This document shows positions 32,065 to 41,075 of a stretch of 64,000 nt of DNA, piece after piece. Where the stretch lies: the NCBI GenBank assembly GCA_022484695.1, contig JAKVKU010000004.1:173720-237719 (forward strand), given 5' to 3'. The position numbers and the translations under genes were made by a program. The first letter of the stretch is position 1. Each line of letters begins with the position of its first letter. Below the pieces are notes generated by a model. The model had not been told where the DNA came from and ran no database searches. It saw only the letters and a program-made list of their open reading frames with translations. This stretch comes from Lactobacillus sp. (lineage in GTDB: Bacteria; Bacillota; Bacilli; Lactobacillales; Lactobacillaceae).

Positions 32065-32135
32065 TGACACAAGGTTGCCACAAATTGCACCAGTTTGACA
32101 CATCTTGACACAGGCTTGACACAAGACTGCCACAA
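32065..32135 (+). promoter_or_regulatory. phased upstream activator boxes (TGNCACA, 6-7 copies)
   Basis: TGACACAA (32065), TGCCACAA (32076), TGACACAT (32096), TGACACAG (32106), TGACACAA (32117) and TGCCACAA (32128), with a weaker TTGCACCA at about 32086. Starts are 10-11 bases apart, one helical turn, so all face the same side. They end about 30 bases before the sigma-54 promoter and are likely sites for the AcoR-type activator encoded at 37.2 kb. Confidence 0.75.
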
Positions 32136-32163
32136 AAACCTTGAATTAGCAGCTTTATAACTT

Positions 32164-32180
32164 TGGCACGGTACTTGCTT
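32164..32180 (+). promoter_or_regulatory. sigma-54 (-24/-12) promoter of the aco-type operon
   Basis: TGGCACG-GTAC-TTGCTT fits the sigma-54 consensus, with GG (32165-32166) and GC (32177-32178) at the required distance. No competing sigma-A promoter is evident. Transcription would start near 32190. Confidence 0.85.
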
Positions 32181-32232
32181 ATAGATAAATGTAAACCAAG
32201 GAACCTGAAGTCAAAGGATGGTGAACTTAAAT

Positions 32233-33582
32233 ATGTATGATTTGATAATTATCGGGGCCGGACCTGGGGGGTATATTTCAGCCATCAAGGCCGCTGAGTT
32301 AGGTCAAAAAGTGGCGGTCATTGAGCAGAAATATCTAGGGGGTACCTGCTTGAACGTGGGGTGTATCCCCTCTAAAGCCTACCTGCAACATAGCAAATGG
32401 GCTGAAACTGTGGCTGCTGCCAAACCCTATGGCCTGGATATGGGAATCAACCAAGTGGATTTTCCAAAATTGGTCGACCATAAGGACCAAGTAGTCAATC
32501 AGTTAAAAATGGGGGTCCAGTTCCTATTTAAGAAACACAAAGTCGATTATATTGAAGGGACCGCCGATGTTCTGGATGCCAATCACGTGGTGGTGGCTGG
32601 GACGACGTACGAATGTCAAAATATTTTATTAGCCACCGGCAGCCATCCCTTTGTGCCACCAATTCCGGGGTTAGATCAAGCTAATTACGTGACCACCGAT
32701 GAATTCTTTAGCAATACCCAACTACCTAAGGAATTAGTCATTATCGGGGCGGGGATCATCTCCGTGGAACTGGCCTTTGCCATGGCACCTTTAGGGGTCA
32801 AAGTGACCTTGCTGGAAGTGGCCCCAGATATGTTGTTAGTGATCGATGAAGACGCCCGGGACTTGATCAAGGCCCGTTTAACTGAATTAGACATCACTTG
32901 GAAAATCGGCGTGACCATTGATCAAGTCACCCCTCAAAGTGTGCAATTAGCCGATGGGAGTGCTTATCACTTTGACCAACTCCTGGTTGCCACCGGCCGG
33001 CGGGCTGATTTGAAAGTGGCTAACAGCCTAGGCTTGAAGCTAGATGATGCGGGCCGGGTGGTCAGTGTGGATGATCATTATCAAACCAGCATCCCCCACA
33101 TTTATGCCATCGGGGATCTAATTGGTGGTTATATGCTGGCCCACGTGGCTGGGGCTGAAGGCATCAAAGCTGTCTCGGCCATTGCCGGCCAACCCCAAGA
33201 CCCGGTGGATCCCAACTTTGTCCCCCGTTGTCTATACTCGGAGCCAGAAGTCGGCAGCTTTGGTCTCTCGGTTCAAGAAGCCAAAGACCAAGGTTATGAC
33301 GTCAAAGTGTCCCAAGTGCCCTTTGCCACCAACGGTAAGGCCATTGCCACCGGGGCCACCACTGGGTTTATCAAACTGATCAGTGAGACCAAATACCACC
33401 AGATTCTCGGGGGCGTTATCGCTGGTCATAATGCCACTGAAATGATTCATACGTTAATTACCACAGCTCAAGCTGAAGGAACAGTGGATGAAATCGCCAA
33501 CTCAATTTTTGCCCATCCAACCTTGTCTGAACTGATCGGGGACAGTGCCAACACCTTGCTCGGTCAATCTGTAAATTCCTGA
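32233..33582 (+). CDS. acoL: dihydrolipoamide dehydrogenase (E3)
   Basis: The 449-residue flavoprotein reoxidises the lipoyl group of the E2 subunit with NAD+. FAD site IIIGAGPGGYISAIKAA at the N-terminus, redox disulfide GGTCLNVGCIPSK (about 37-49), NAD site VIIGAGIISVELA and the C-terminal HPTLSE with catalytic His are all present. MYDLIII at 32233 is the canonical start; an in-frame ATG at 32218 would add five residues and is not excluded. It is the first gene of the four-gene complex behind the sigma-54 promoter. Confidence 0.92.
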   Translation: MYDLIIIGAGPGGYISAIKAAELGQKVAVIEQKYLGGTCLNVGCIPSKAYLQHSKWAETVAAAKPYGLDMGINQVDFPKLVDHKDQVVNQLKMGVQFLFKKHKVDYIEGTADVLDANHVVVAGTTYECQNILLATGSHPFVPPIPGLDQANYVTTDEFFSNTQLPKELVIIGAGIISVELAFAMAPLGVKVTLLEVAPDMLLVIDEDARDLIKARLTELDITWKIGVTIDQVTPQSVQLADGSAYHFDQLLVATGRRADLKVANSLGLKLDDAGRVVSVDDHYQTSIPHIYAIGDLIGGYMLAHVAGAEGIKAVSAIAGQPQDPVDPNFVPRCLYSEPEVGSFGLSVQEAKDQGYDVKVSQVPFATNGKAIATGATTGFIKLISETKYHQILGGVIAGHNATEMIHTLITTAQAEGTVDEIANSIFAHPTLSELIGDSANTLLGQSVNS

Positions 33583-33609
33583 TGCGAAACAAATAGGAGG
33601 TTTATGATA

Positions 33610-34578
33610 ATGAAACAATTAACACCAGATTTGGCAAAAACTGCCTACAAATATATGAATGATATCCGTCATTTTGAAGACCGGGTGCATAAAGTGTTCT
33701 TGACGGGCGCAATCCCGGGATTCGTGCATCTGTATGCCGGGGAAGAAGCCGTTGCCGTTGGGGTCTGCAGTCATTTAACCGATTCAGATTACATCACCAG
33801 TACCCACCGGGGCCATGGCCACTGTATTGCCAAGGGCTGTGATGTCAATGGCATGATGGCCGAAATCTATGGCAAAGCCACTGGCTTAAATAACGGTAAA
33901 GGTGGTTCCATGCATATTGCTGACGTGGACAAAGGGATGCTGGGGGCCAACGGGATGGTTTCCGGGGGTATGCCAATTGCCGTGGGCGCTGGCTTGCGGA
34001 ACAAATATTTAAAGACTGATGATGTGGCTGTCTGCTTCTTCGGGGACGGGGCCAACAATGAAGGCAACTTCCATGAAGCCATGAATATGGCTTCTATCTG
34101 GAAATTACCAGTGATCTTCGTCAATGAAAACAACAATTTTGCAGAAGCAACCCCACAGATTTATGCAACCGCTGCCAAAACTATCGCACAACGGGCTGAT
34201 GCTTATGACATGCCTAGCGAACGGGTAGATGGCAAGAATTTTATGGCGGTTTTTGAAGCCGCTGGCCGGGCCATTGATCGGGCGCGCCAAGGGGATGGCC
34301 CCACGTTGATCGAATGCCGGACTTATCGGAACTATGGGCACTTTGAAGGGGACCAACAAACTTATAAATATGATTCCCCAGAAGAAGAAGCTTTTGCAAA
34401 ACGCGATGATATTCAAGAATTTCGGGCTTATGCGGTTTCTGAAGGCCTGTTGACTGCCGCTGAAGCGGATCAAATTGAACAACAATCGACAGCTGATATT
34501 GATGCAGCTGTGAAATTTGCCGAAGATAGCCCCTTACCAGATCCTGAATCCCTATACGAAGACGTATTCGCCGACTAA
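33610..34578 (+). CDS. acoA: TPP-dependent dehydrogenase E1 alpha (acetoin/2-oxo-acid type)
   Basis: The 322-residue protein has the thiamine diphosphate motif GDGANNEGNFHEAMNMASIWKLPVIF, starting GDGA and reaching NN (about residues 138-165), and the substrate-channel stretch STHRGHGHCIAKG. It pairs with the E1 beta encoded 20 bases on. ATG 33610 sits nine bases from AGGAGG and is chosen over ATG 33604. The AcoR-type regulator and lpd-alpha-beta-E2 order point to an acetoin dehydrogenase; a pyruvate or branched-chain substrate cannot be excluded from sequence. Confidence 0.88.
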   Translation: MKQLTPDLAKTAYKYMNDIRHFEDRVHKVFLTGAIPGFVHLYAGEEAVAVGVCSHLTDSDYITSTHRGHGHCIAKGCDVNGMMAEIYGKATGLNNGKGGSMHIADVDKGMLGANGMVSGGMPIAVGAGLRNKYLKTDDVAVCFFGDGANNEGNFHEAMNMASIWKLPVIFVNENNNFAEATPQIYATAAKTIAQRADAYDMPSERVDGKNFMAVFEAAGRAIDRARQGDGPTLIECRTYRNYGHFEGDQQTYKYDSPEEEAFAKRDDIQEFRAYAVSEGLLTAAEADQIEQQSTADIDAAVKFAEDSPLPDPESLYEDVFAD

Positions 34579-34598
34579 AGACAGAGGAGGTCAAAGTC

Positions 34599-35642
34599 AT
34601 GTCCAGAAAACCAATTACCTTTATGCAAGCTATTAATGAAGGCTTAACACAAGCTATGGAAAAAGACGACCGCGTATTCATCATGGGTGAAGATGTGGCC
34701 GGCGGGGCTAAGGTGAAACACTTAGCGGATAAAAATGAAGACTCTTGGGGCGGCGTTTTTGGGGTCACCAAGGGCTTGATGCCAAAATTCGGCCGGGAAC
34801 GGGTCATTGATACCCCCGTTTCTGAAATGGGTTATATGGGTGCAGCTGTGGGTGCGGCCATCACCGGTTTGCGGCCAGTACCAGAATTAATGTTTAACGA
34901 TTTTGTGGGCTTCTGTTTGGACACCATTTTAGCCCAAGGTTCTAAGATGCGGTACATGTTTGGGGGCAAAGCCAAAGTACCCTTAACCATTCGGACCACC
35001 CACGGGGCTGGTGCCAGTGGGGCGGCGCAACATTCCGGCTCTTATTATGGCCTATTTGCCTCGATCCCTGGGGTCAAAGTTGTGGTACCGTCTAATCCTT
35101 ATGATGCCAAAGGGTTATTATTAGCCGCTATTGAAGAAGACAACATCGTCGTCTTTTCTGAGGATAAAACCCTTTATGGCATGAAGGGCGATGTACCAGA
35201 AGGTTATTATACCGTCGACATTGGCAAAGCTACCATTACTAGAGCAGGGACAGATCTGTCCATCGTCACGATTGGTAAAATGGTCCAAGTCGCTGAAGCA
35301 GTGGCTGACGAATTGGCTAAATCGGACATTCAAGTGGAAGTCATTGACCTGCGCACCGTCGCCCCTTGGGATGAAGCAACGGTGATCCAATCCGTTCAAA
35401 AGACTGGGCGTTTAATTGTGATCGATGAGGCCCATCCAAGAAATAGTACGGCCACGGATATTGCTGCCGTGGTCACGGACAAAGCCTTTGATTATCTGGA
35501 CGGTCCGGTGAAACGGGTCACAGCCCCAGAAACCCCAGTGCCATTTGCCAGCAATTTGGAACAACTCTATATGCCAAGTGTGAAACGGGTCCTGGACGAA
35601 GCCAGTGAAATTATTGATGATCTAAAAGTCGTTAAGGCTTAA
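34599..35642 (+). CDS. acoB: TPP-dependent dehydrogenase E1 beta
   Basis: The 347-residue transketolase-like protein shows MGEDVAGGAKVKHLADK near residue 29, DTPVSEMGYMGAAVGAAITGLRPVPELMF (start at about 70) and the C-terminal domain with LRTVAPWDEATVIQSV. It forms the alpha2-beta2 E1 heterotetramer with the preceding product and binds the pyrimidine ring of TPP through the conserved Glu in VSEMG. AGAGGAGG precedes the start. The intergenic gap to E2 is 12 bases, so an operon is certain. Confidence 0.9.
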   Translation: MSRKPITFMQAINEGLTQAMEKDDRVFIMGEDVAGGAKVKHLADKNEDSWGGVFGVTKGLMPKFGRERVIDTPVSEMGYMGAAVGAAITGLRPVPELMFNDFVGFCLDTILAQGSKMRYMFGGKAKVPLTIRTTHGAGASGAAQHSGSYYGLFASIPGVKVVVPSNPYDAKGLLLAAIEEDNIVVFSEDKTLYGMKGDVPEGYYTVDIGKATITRAGTDLSIVTIGKMVQVAEAVADELAKSDIQVEVIDLRTVAPWDEATVIQSVQKTGRLIVIDEAHPRNSTATDIAAVVTDKAFDYLDGPVKRVTAPETPVPFASNLEQLYMPSVKRVLDEASEIIDDLKVVKA

Positions 35643-35654
35643 GGGGGTGACGAG

Positions 35655-36935
35655 ATGGCAACAGCAATTGTAATGCCTAAGTTAGGTTTGACCATGACGG
35701 AAGGGACGGTGGTCTCTTGGGATAAGCAAGTGGGGGATGCGGTCAAGGAAGGCGACGTTTTAGCAACGATTGCTTCTGAAAAGTTGACCTATGATGTGGA
35801 AGCCCCGGCTAGCGGAGTGATCACTGAAATTGTAGCCCAAGAAGGCGACGAGGTACCTATCAAAGCACCCATTGGCTATATCGGCGCTGCCGATGAAGCC
35901 CCCGCAGCTGGTGGTAGTGCGGCCCCTGAACCAGCGGCTGCAACGACCACCGCAACTACCCCAAGTGCACCAGCACCCCAAGTACCGGTGACCCCAGTCC
36001 AAGCCCCAGCTGCGCCAAGTACTACGGAGGGGGGGCGGATCTTCATTACCCCGTTGGCTAAAAAAATCGCCGCCGATAAGGGCATCGATTACACGCAAAT
36101 TCAAGGGACTGGGGGCCATGGCCGGATTACCCGCCGAGACGTGGCCAACTTTACCCCAAGTGCGCAACCAGCAACCCAACCGGCAGCTGCAGCCCCAGTG
36201 GCGCCGGCCACCCCAGCAGCTACTAGCGGTGTCCCAGGCTATGTGGCTGGCGCTGGCTTGACGGGGATGCGCCAAGTTATCGCCAAGAATATGATGCACA
36301 GTGTCCAAACCACGGCTACCGTGACGCTGCAACGGCGGGTGAATATCACCGCACTCATGGCCTTTCGCAGTGAACTCAAGGGTAAGTTTGCCGAACCTTT
36401 GGCGGATGGCCAATTGAGTTTGACCACGCTGTTGGCCCGGGCAGTGATCTTAGCCCTACAAGCCACCCCAGAGATGAACGCTTGGTATCAAGATGGCACT
36501 TATACCAAGGTTGAAGATGTGAATATTGGTTTAGCGGTGGGCTTACCAGATGGGTTGATCGTGCCAGTGGTGAAACAAGCGCAAAACATGAACTTAACCT
36601 TGTTGGGCCGGGGCCTAAAGGACAAAGCCAGCCGGGCCCAAGATGGGAAGTTAAAACCAGATGAATATACCGGTTCCACCTTTACCATCACCAACCTGGG
36701 CCATGAGCACATCGAATACTTTACCCCAATCATTAATTCACCGGAAATCGGTATCTTAGGTGTAGGTGCGCTACAACAGCAATTGGTGCTGGATGACCAG
36801 CAAAAAGTGATTGCCCAACCAGAATTACCTTTGAGCTTAACCTTTGATCATCAGATTATCGATGGGCAACAAGCCGCTGTTTTCTTAGATAAGATCGCCA
36901 ACTATTTGCAAGCACCTTATCAGTTAATTCTCTGA
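35655..36935 (+). CDS. acoC: dihydrolipoamide acyltransferase (E2)
   Basis: The 426-residue protein has one N-terminal lipoyl domain with the lipoylated lysine in IASEKLTYDVEAP (about residue 43). A long Ala/Pro linker (about 80-125) and a peripheral subunit-binding domain ITPLAKKIAADKGID...GRITRRDV (about 134-170) follow. Then come a second Ala/Pro linker and the catalytic domain ending in FDHQIIDGQQAA with His-x-x-x-Asp-Gly (about 397-402). It transfers the acetyl group to CoA and forms the core of the complex. GGGGGTGA precedes the start. Confidence 0.9.
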   Translation: MATAIVMPKLGLTMTEGTVVSWDKQVGDAVKEGDVLATIASEKLTYDVEAPASGVITEIVAQEGDEVPIKAPIGYIGAADEAPAAGGSAAPEPAAATTTATTPSAPAPQVPVTPVQAPAAPSTTEGGRIFITPLAKKIAADKGIDYTQIQGTGGHGRITRRDVANFTPSAQPATQPAAAAPVAPATPAATSGVPGYVAGAGLTGMRQVIAKNMMHSVQTTATVTLQRRVNITALMAFRSELKGKFAEPLADGQLSLTTLLARAVILALQATPEMNAWYQDGTYTKVEDVNIGLAVGLPDGLIVPVVKQAQNMNLTLLGRGLKDKASRAQDGKLKPDEYTGSTFTITNLGHEHIEYFTPIINSPEIGILGVGALQQQLVLDDQQKVIAQPELPLSLTFDHQIIDGQQAAVFLDKIANYLQAPYQLIL

Positions 36936-36962
36936 TTGTGAATTAAAAAATTTAAATCAAAA

Positions 36963-37011
36963 AACTACGACCGCAATAATGATTCTAAGTTGCTGGGTCG
37001 TAGTTTTTTGG
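36963..37011 (+). terminator. terminator of the aco-type operon
   Basis: AACTACGACC pairs with GGTCGTAGTT, followed by TTTTTT. Confidence 0.85.
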
Positions 37012-37074
37012 TGTTTATAACACGTGAACCCTTGAGCGTAAAGGCTTTGGGCGACTATTGGGGAGTCAAATGGG

Positions 37075-37123
37075 TTGGTTAAACTGTTATAATTATTTAT
37101 AATACAGATAGAAAGCGCATACA
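37075..37123 (+). promoter_or_regulatory. promoter of acoR with cre-like site
   Basis: TTGGTT (37075-37080), 17 bases and TATAAT (37098-37103). AGAAAGCGCATACA (37110-37123), just downstream, matches the cre consensus with two mismatches and could let CcpA block transcription. Confidence 0.55.
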
Positions 37124-37204
37124 TGGCAAAATGTGCAAGTTGTAACGTCCGATAAGGTAGTAGTTTATGATCATTGGTCTAGTTCTAAGAGGATGGTGCA
37201 AGAC

Positions 37205-39034
37205 ATGAACAAGGAAACTTGGGCCCGTTTTGTGGCCCATGAACCGGTGGACTTAGGGAATTTAGCACCGGATATTGCGGATTCTTGGTATAAGTGTGCC
37301 CAATCTAATATTAATCCCTATCAGGCCAAGGCCACTTTAGTGGTGGATTATCGGGAATTGGCCAAGGAACAAAGACAAGATATCCTCCAAGAATTTGCGG
37401 CAGCTTTTCAAACTGTGAAGGCTTGGTTAGACCCCAGCGACGATCCTCTTCTGGTCTTAGCGGACGCCCAGGGTCGTATTTTAAAACGCACTGGTAGTCT
37501 GAAAGTACAACGCCAAGCCGATGAAATTGGCTTTGGGGAGGGCAGTGTTTGGACCAATCGCCAAGTGGGCACCAATGCCATTGGACTGGCTTTGATTCAT
37601 CACAAAGTCTCCGCCGTGTCCCGGTATCAGCATTATGTCACGTTATCGCAAAAATGGACTTGTTTTGCGGATGTGATCACCGATGAAACTGGGCAATGCC
37701 GGGGCATTATTGATTTGTCCTTCCACAATACTTTCCCCGTTGAAAAGGGGAAACAACTGATCAGCATGATTGCCCAAAAGATGTCAGTGGCTTTAATGCA
37801 AGAACGGGTTTTGGCCCAACAAGCTATTTTACAGTATGTCTTAGATAACGCCCATAGTCCGGCGGTGATTTGTGACCTCCAACAGCGGGTATGTCATAAA
37901 CCAGGGCGCTTAGCTGCCCTGGAGGGGATTCAAGTGGGCAAAGTGCTGCCCACAGAGAGCAATCGTATCAATTTATCCCGACCTCAACCCATTTATCAAG
38001 GCGAACAGCAAATTGGTTGGCAGTATAGCGTGACCCAAAGCGTAGCCCGTCCCCAGAAATTTTATTATTCTGGTATTGCCACCCAAAGTCCGGTTTATCA
38101 AGATTTTTTAGCGAAAGTGCAATTGGCGGCAGCTAGTGATGTCCCCATTCATCTTTTCGGTGAGACGGGGAGTGGGAAGGAAGTCATTGCTAAATCCCTA
38201 CACAATAATAGTCCTTTTAAAGCCGGTCCCTTAGTGACGGTGAATTGCGGGGCTTTAAATGACGATTTGCTGCAAAGTGAATTATTTGGCTACGCGCCGG
38301 GGGCCTTCACTGGGGCCAGCAGCAAGGGCTATATTGGCAAGATCCACCAAGCCCAAGGTGGGACCTTGTTTTTAGATGAAGTCAATAGTATGTCGGCCAA
38401 GATGCAGTCGGCCTTATTGCGGGTATTAGAGGATAACATGGTGACGCCCATTGGCAGTGATAAAAAGGAAAAAATTCATTTCCGCCTGGTAACTGCCAGC
38501 AATCAAGATCTGCGGGAATTGGTCCAAGCCGGTGATTTTCGCATGGACTTATTTTATCGTATTTACGTGTGTGGGTTAGTGGTACCACCACTGCGGGCCC
38601 ACCTGGAGGATCTAAGGCCGTTGCTGGACAATTTTTGTTCCCAACGCCAGTGGCAAATTTCGTGGGTGGACCAATTATTGCAGGTGGCAAAGACCTACCA
38701 TTGGCCGGGGAATGTCCGGGAATTCAATAATTTCTTACAGCGCTTATATTTATATTTTCAAGAAACTAAACCCACATTGGCCCAGTTACAGGAGGCCTTG
38801 AACATGGGCCGGTTTGCCGGACCTAGCGACCCAACAGCTGTACCGGTGCCAGAACCGGTGGGCGCTACAGTTAGTGGTGCCCAAGTTTCTCAGCGCTTGA
38901 GTGAGATGGACCGTATTGTCACGGCCTTGGATCAAAATGACTATCACTTGCAACAAACTGCCTTGGAATTGGGGATGTCCCGTTCCACCTTATATCGGCG
39001 CATGAAGCAGTATCACTTAAAGGTGAAGCGCTGA
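37205..39034 (+). CDS. acoR: AcoR-type sigma-54-dependent activator
   Basis: The 609-residue protein (from ATG 37205; a frame from GTG 37133 exists, but AAGAGGA just before 37195 supports the later start) has an N-terminal GAF-type sensor region. The central AAA+ domain has Walker A GETGSGKEV, the sigma-54 contact loop GAFTGA, and Walker B GGTLFLDEV. A C-terminal Fis-type HTH (LQQTALELGMSRSTLYRRMKQYHLK) ends it. It opens sigma-54 promoters with ATP, presumably when acetoin or a related effector binds. Its target is most likely the operon just upstream, whose promoter has seven phased boxes. It is transcribed separately from its own sigma-A promoter. Confidence 0.88.
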   Translation: MNKETWARFVAHEPVDLGNLAPDIADSWYKCAQSNINPYQAKATLVVDYRELAKEQRQDILQEFAAAFQTVKAWLDPSDDPLLVLADAQGRILKRTGSLKVQRQADEIGFGEGSVWTNRQVGTNAIGLALIHHKVSAVSRYQHYVTLSQKWTCFADVITDETGQCRGIIDLSFHNTFPVEKGKQLISMIAQKMSVALMQERVLAQQAILQYVLDNAHSPAVICDLQQRVCHKPGRLAALEGIQVGKVLPTESNRINLSRPQPIYQGEQQIGWQYSVTQSVARPQKFYYSGIATQSPVYQDFLAKVQLAAASDVPIHLFGETGSGKEVIAKSLHNNSPFKAGPLVTVNCGALNDDLLQSELFGYAPGAFTGASSKGYIGKIHQAQGGTLFLDEVNSMSAKMQSALLRVLEDNMVTPIGSDKKEKIHFRLVTASNQDLRELVQAGDFRMDLFYRIYVCGLVVPPLRAHLEDLRPLLDNFCSQRQWQISWVDQLLQVAKTYHWPGNVREFNNFLQRLYLYFQETKPTLAQLQEALNMGRFAGPSDPTAVPVPEPVGATVSGAQVSQRLSEMDRIVTALDQNDYHLQQTALELGMSRSTLYRRMKQYHLKVKR

Positions 39035-39094
39035 GCTGATTGTTATTGTTAATCGCACCAACTTGAAGCAGCTAGTTGTTCACCCAATTTAAAA

Positions 39095-39138
39095 AGTCGT
39101 TATCTCGAGAAATCAATTCTCTGATAACGACTCTTTTA
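39095..39138. terminator. bidirectional terminator between acoR and recQ
   Basis: AGTCGTTATC and GATAACGACT form a perfect ten-base stem with AAAAA before and CTTTTATTTT after, suited to both converging genes. Confidence 0.8.
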
Positions 39139-39201
39139 TTTTTAGAAGAAACCATTGACTTGAAAAGCATCCCCATCGATAACTATTTTTGAATCAAATA
39201 T

Positions 39202-40965
39202 CTATGCGGTCACGCCAGCTTGATAGTCGGCAATAATTTTCAAGAATTGGCTGCCATATTTGGTCAGTTTACTCTCACCCACACCTTTAACATCCAACAT
39301 TTCTGAATCAGTGCTAGGCATTTGGCTGCACATGTCCGATAAAGTCTTGTCTGAAAAGATGACAAATGGTGGGACACCTTGTTTTTCCGCCAACTGCCGG
39401 CGTAATTGCCGTAATTGTTCAAAGAGTTCATTATTCACCGGCAAACTCTTAGTAGCGGTCACGGCGACTTTGCGGGTCACGGTTTGCTCTCCCTTTAAGA
39501 CCGCCGCGCCTAAGGTGGTGATTTTAAGGACCGGGTATTGGCCCCCGTCAGCCAGTAAGTAGCCGGCGGCAGTCAAATAGTCGATCAATTCGGCAATGGC
39601 TTTTTTCGTTTGGTTGGCCATAATGCCGTAGGTGGACAGGGTTTCAAACCCCATTTTAGTCACTTTTTGGTCCTTGGAGCCGGCTAAAACTTGGGCTACC
39701 AATGTTTTGCCAAAGCGTTCATGCATCCGATAGACGCAAGACAAGACTTTTTGGGTGGCAACGGTGATGTCTTGGGATTCCCGAGTATCTAGACAATTGC
39801 TGCAGCGACCGCATTTAGGCCCCGTCTCCCCAAAATAGTTTAAGATAAATTGCTGCAGACATTGCTCCGTATTGGCATATTGGCTCATCATTTGCAGTTT
39901 TTCATATTCATGCTGCTTGCTTTGTTCGTCTCGGTCAGATTGGTCGATAAAGAAGTGCTGGGTTTGCACGTCAGCTAATTTGAACAACAAAATGGCTTCA
40001 CTGGGCAGACCATCCCGCCCGGCCCGGCCGGCTTCTTGGTAGTAAGCCTCTAGACTGCCGGGGACGGCATCATGGATGACAAAACGCACGTTACTTTTAT
40101 CAATCCCCATGCCAAAGGCGTTGGTGGCCACCATAACTTGAGCCCGGTCATACAAGAAATCTTCTTGATTGTGCCGGCGCTGTTCTGGGGTTAAACCGCC
40201 ATGATACATGGTCACTGAGAAGTGGCGTTTTTGTAGCAATTTGGTGAGCCGTTCCACTTCTTTACGGGTGCTGGCATAAATGATGCCGGATTGGTCGGCG
40301 TTTAATTTCAAATAATCTAATAAATACCGGTCACTGTCTTGATCTTTCACCACTTTAAAGGCCAAATTATCCCGCTGAAAACCAGTCTTCACTTCTTGGC
40401 TGATCCCTAAGCGAGTCTTAATATCTTCAGCCACCCGGGGTGTTGCCGTGGCAGTGAGCGCCACAATGGTGGGCTGGGTGGGCAGTTGTTTTAACCGATC
40501 CGTCAAGGCCAAGTAGCTGGGGCGAAAATCATGGCCCCATTGGGAAATACAGTGGGCTTCGTCCACGGCCACCAGGTCAATGGGCAGGGCGGCCAGTTGG
40601 GCAAAGGCCCCGGAGTCTAACCGTTCTGGGGAAACATATAACAATTTAACGGCGCCAGCTTGGGCTTGGTTGAGGCGGTCGTTGATTTCATTGAAATCTA
40701 GACTGCTGTTGATGAAAGTAGCGGGGATGCCGTTTTCATTTAAAGCATCCACTTGATCCTTCATCAAGGCGATCAAAGGTGAGACCACCAGGGTCAATCC
40801 TTCGAGTAACAACGCCGGGATTTGATAACATAGGGATTTACCCCCGCCAGTGGGCATGATAGTCAGCACATTTTCATGTTTCAAAATGGCGTCGATCACT
40901 GCCTGTTGGCCGGGGCGAAAACTGTCGTAGCCAAATTTCGTTTTTAAAAGTTCTTGAGGGGTCAT
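39202..40965 (-). CDS. recQ: RecQ-type ATP-dependent DNA helicase
   Basis: The 587-residue protein has the RecQ series in order. Motif I is MPTGGGKSLCYQIPAL (about 37-52), motif II AVDEAHCISQWGHDFRPSY (about 133-151), motif VI YYQEAGRAGRDGLPSE (about 310-325). The zinc site is C...CGRCSNC in the RQC domain, and the C-terminal HRDC domain (about 510-580) contains LDVKGVGESKLTKYG. It unwinds DNA 3' to 5' in recombination and repair. Full length is normal for the bacterial RecQ group. It is monocistronic and is most likely an additional copy to a chromosomal one. Confidence 0.93.
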   Translation of the reverse strand: MTPQELLKTKFGYDSFRPGQQAVIDAILKHENVLTIMPTGGGKSLCYQIPALLLEGLTLVVSPLIALMKDQVDALNENGIPATFINSSLDFNEINDRLNQAQAGAVKLLYVSPERLDSGAFAQLAALPIDLVAVDEAHCISQWGHDFRPSYLALTDRLKQLPTQPTIVALTATATPRVAEDIKTRLGISQEVKTGFQRDNLAFKVVKDQDSDRYLLDYLKLNADQSGIIYASTRKEVERLTKLLQKRHFSVTMYHGGLTPEQRRHNQEDFLYDRAQVMVATNAFGMGIDKSNVRFVIHDAVPGSLEAYYQEAGRAGRDGLPSEAILLFKLADVQTQHFFIDQSDRDEQSKQHEYEKLQMMSQYANTEQCLQQFILNYFGETGPKCGRCSNCLDTRESQDITVATQKVLSCVYRMHERFGKTLVAQVLAGSKDQKVTKMGFETLSTYGIMANQTKKAIAELIDYLTAAGYLLADGGQYPVLKITTLGAAVLKGEQTVTRKVAVTATKSLPVNNELFEQLRQLRRQLAEKQGVPPFVIFSDKTLSDMCSQMPSTDSEMLDVKGVGESKLTKYGSQFLKIIADYQAGVTA

Positions 40966-41075
40966 TTGCGTAAGTACCTTTCTAAAATTGTGACTTATAT
41001 ATAGATACGTTAAATTCTGCCGAAGCTTCTGTCACAATTCTAATGATTTTTCCCCATCAACACAATGGCTGGGGC

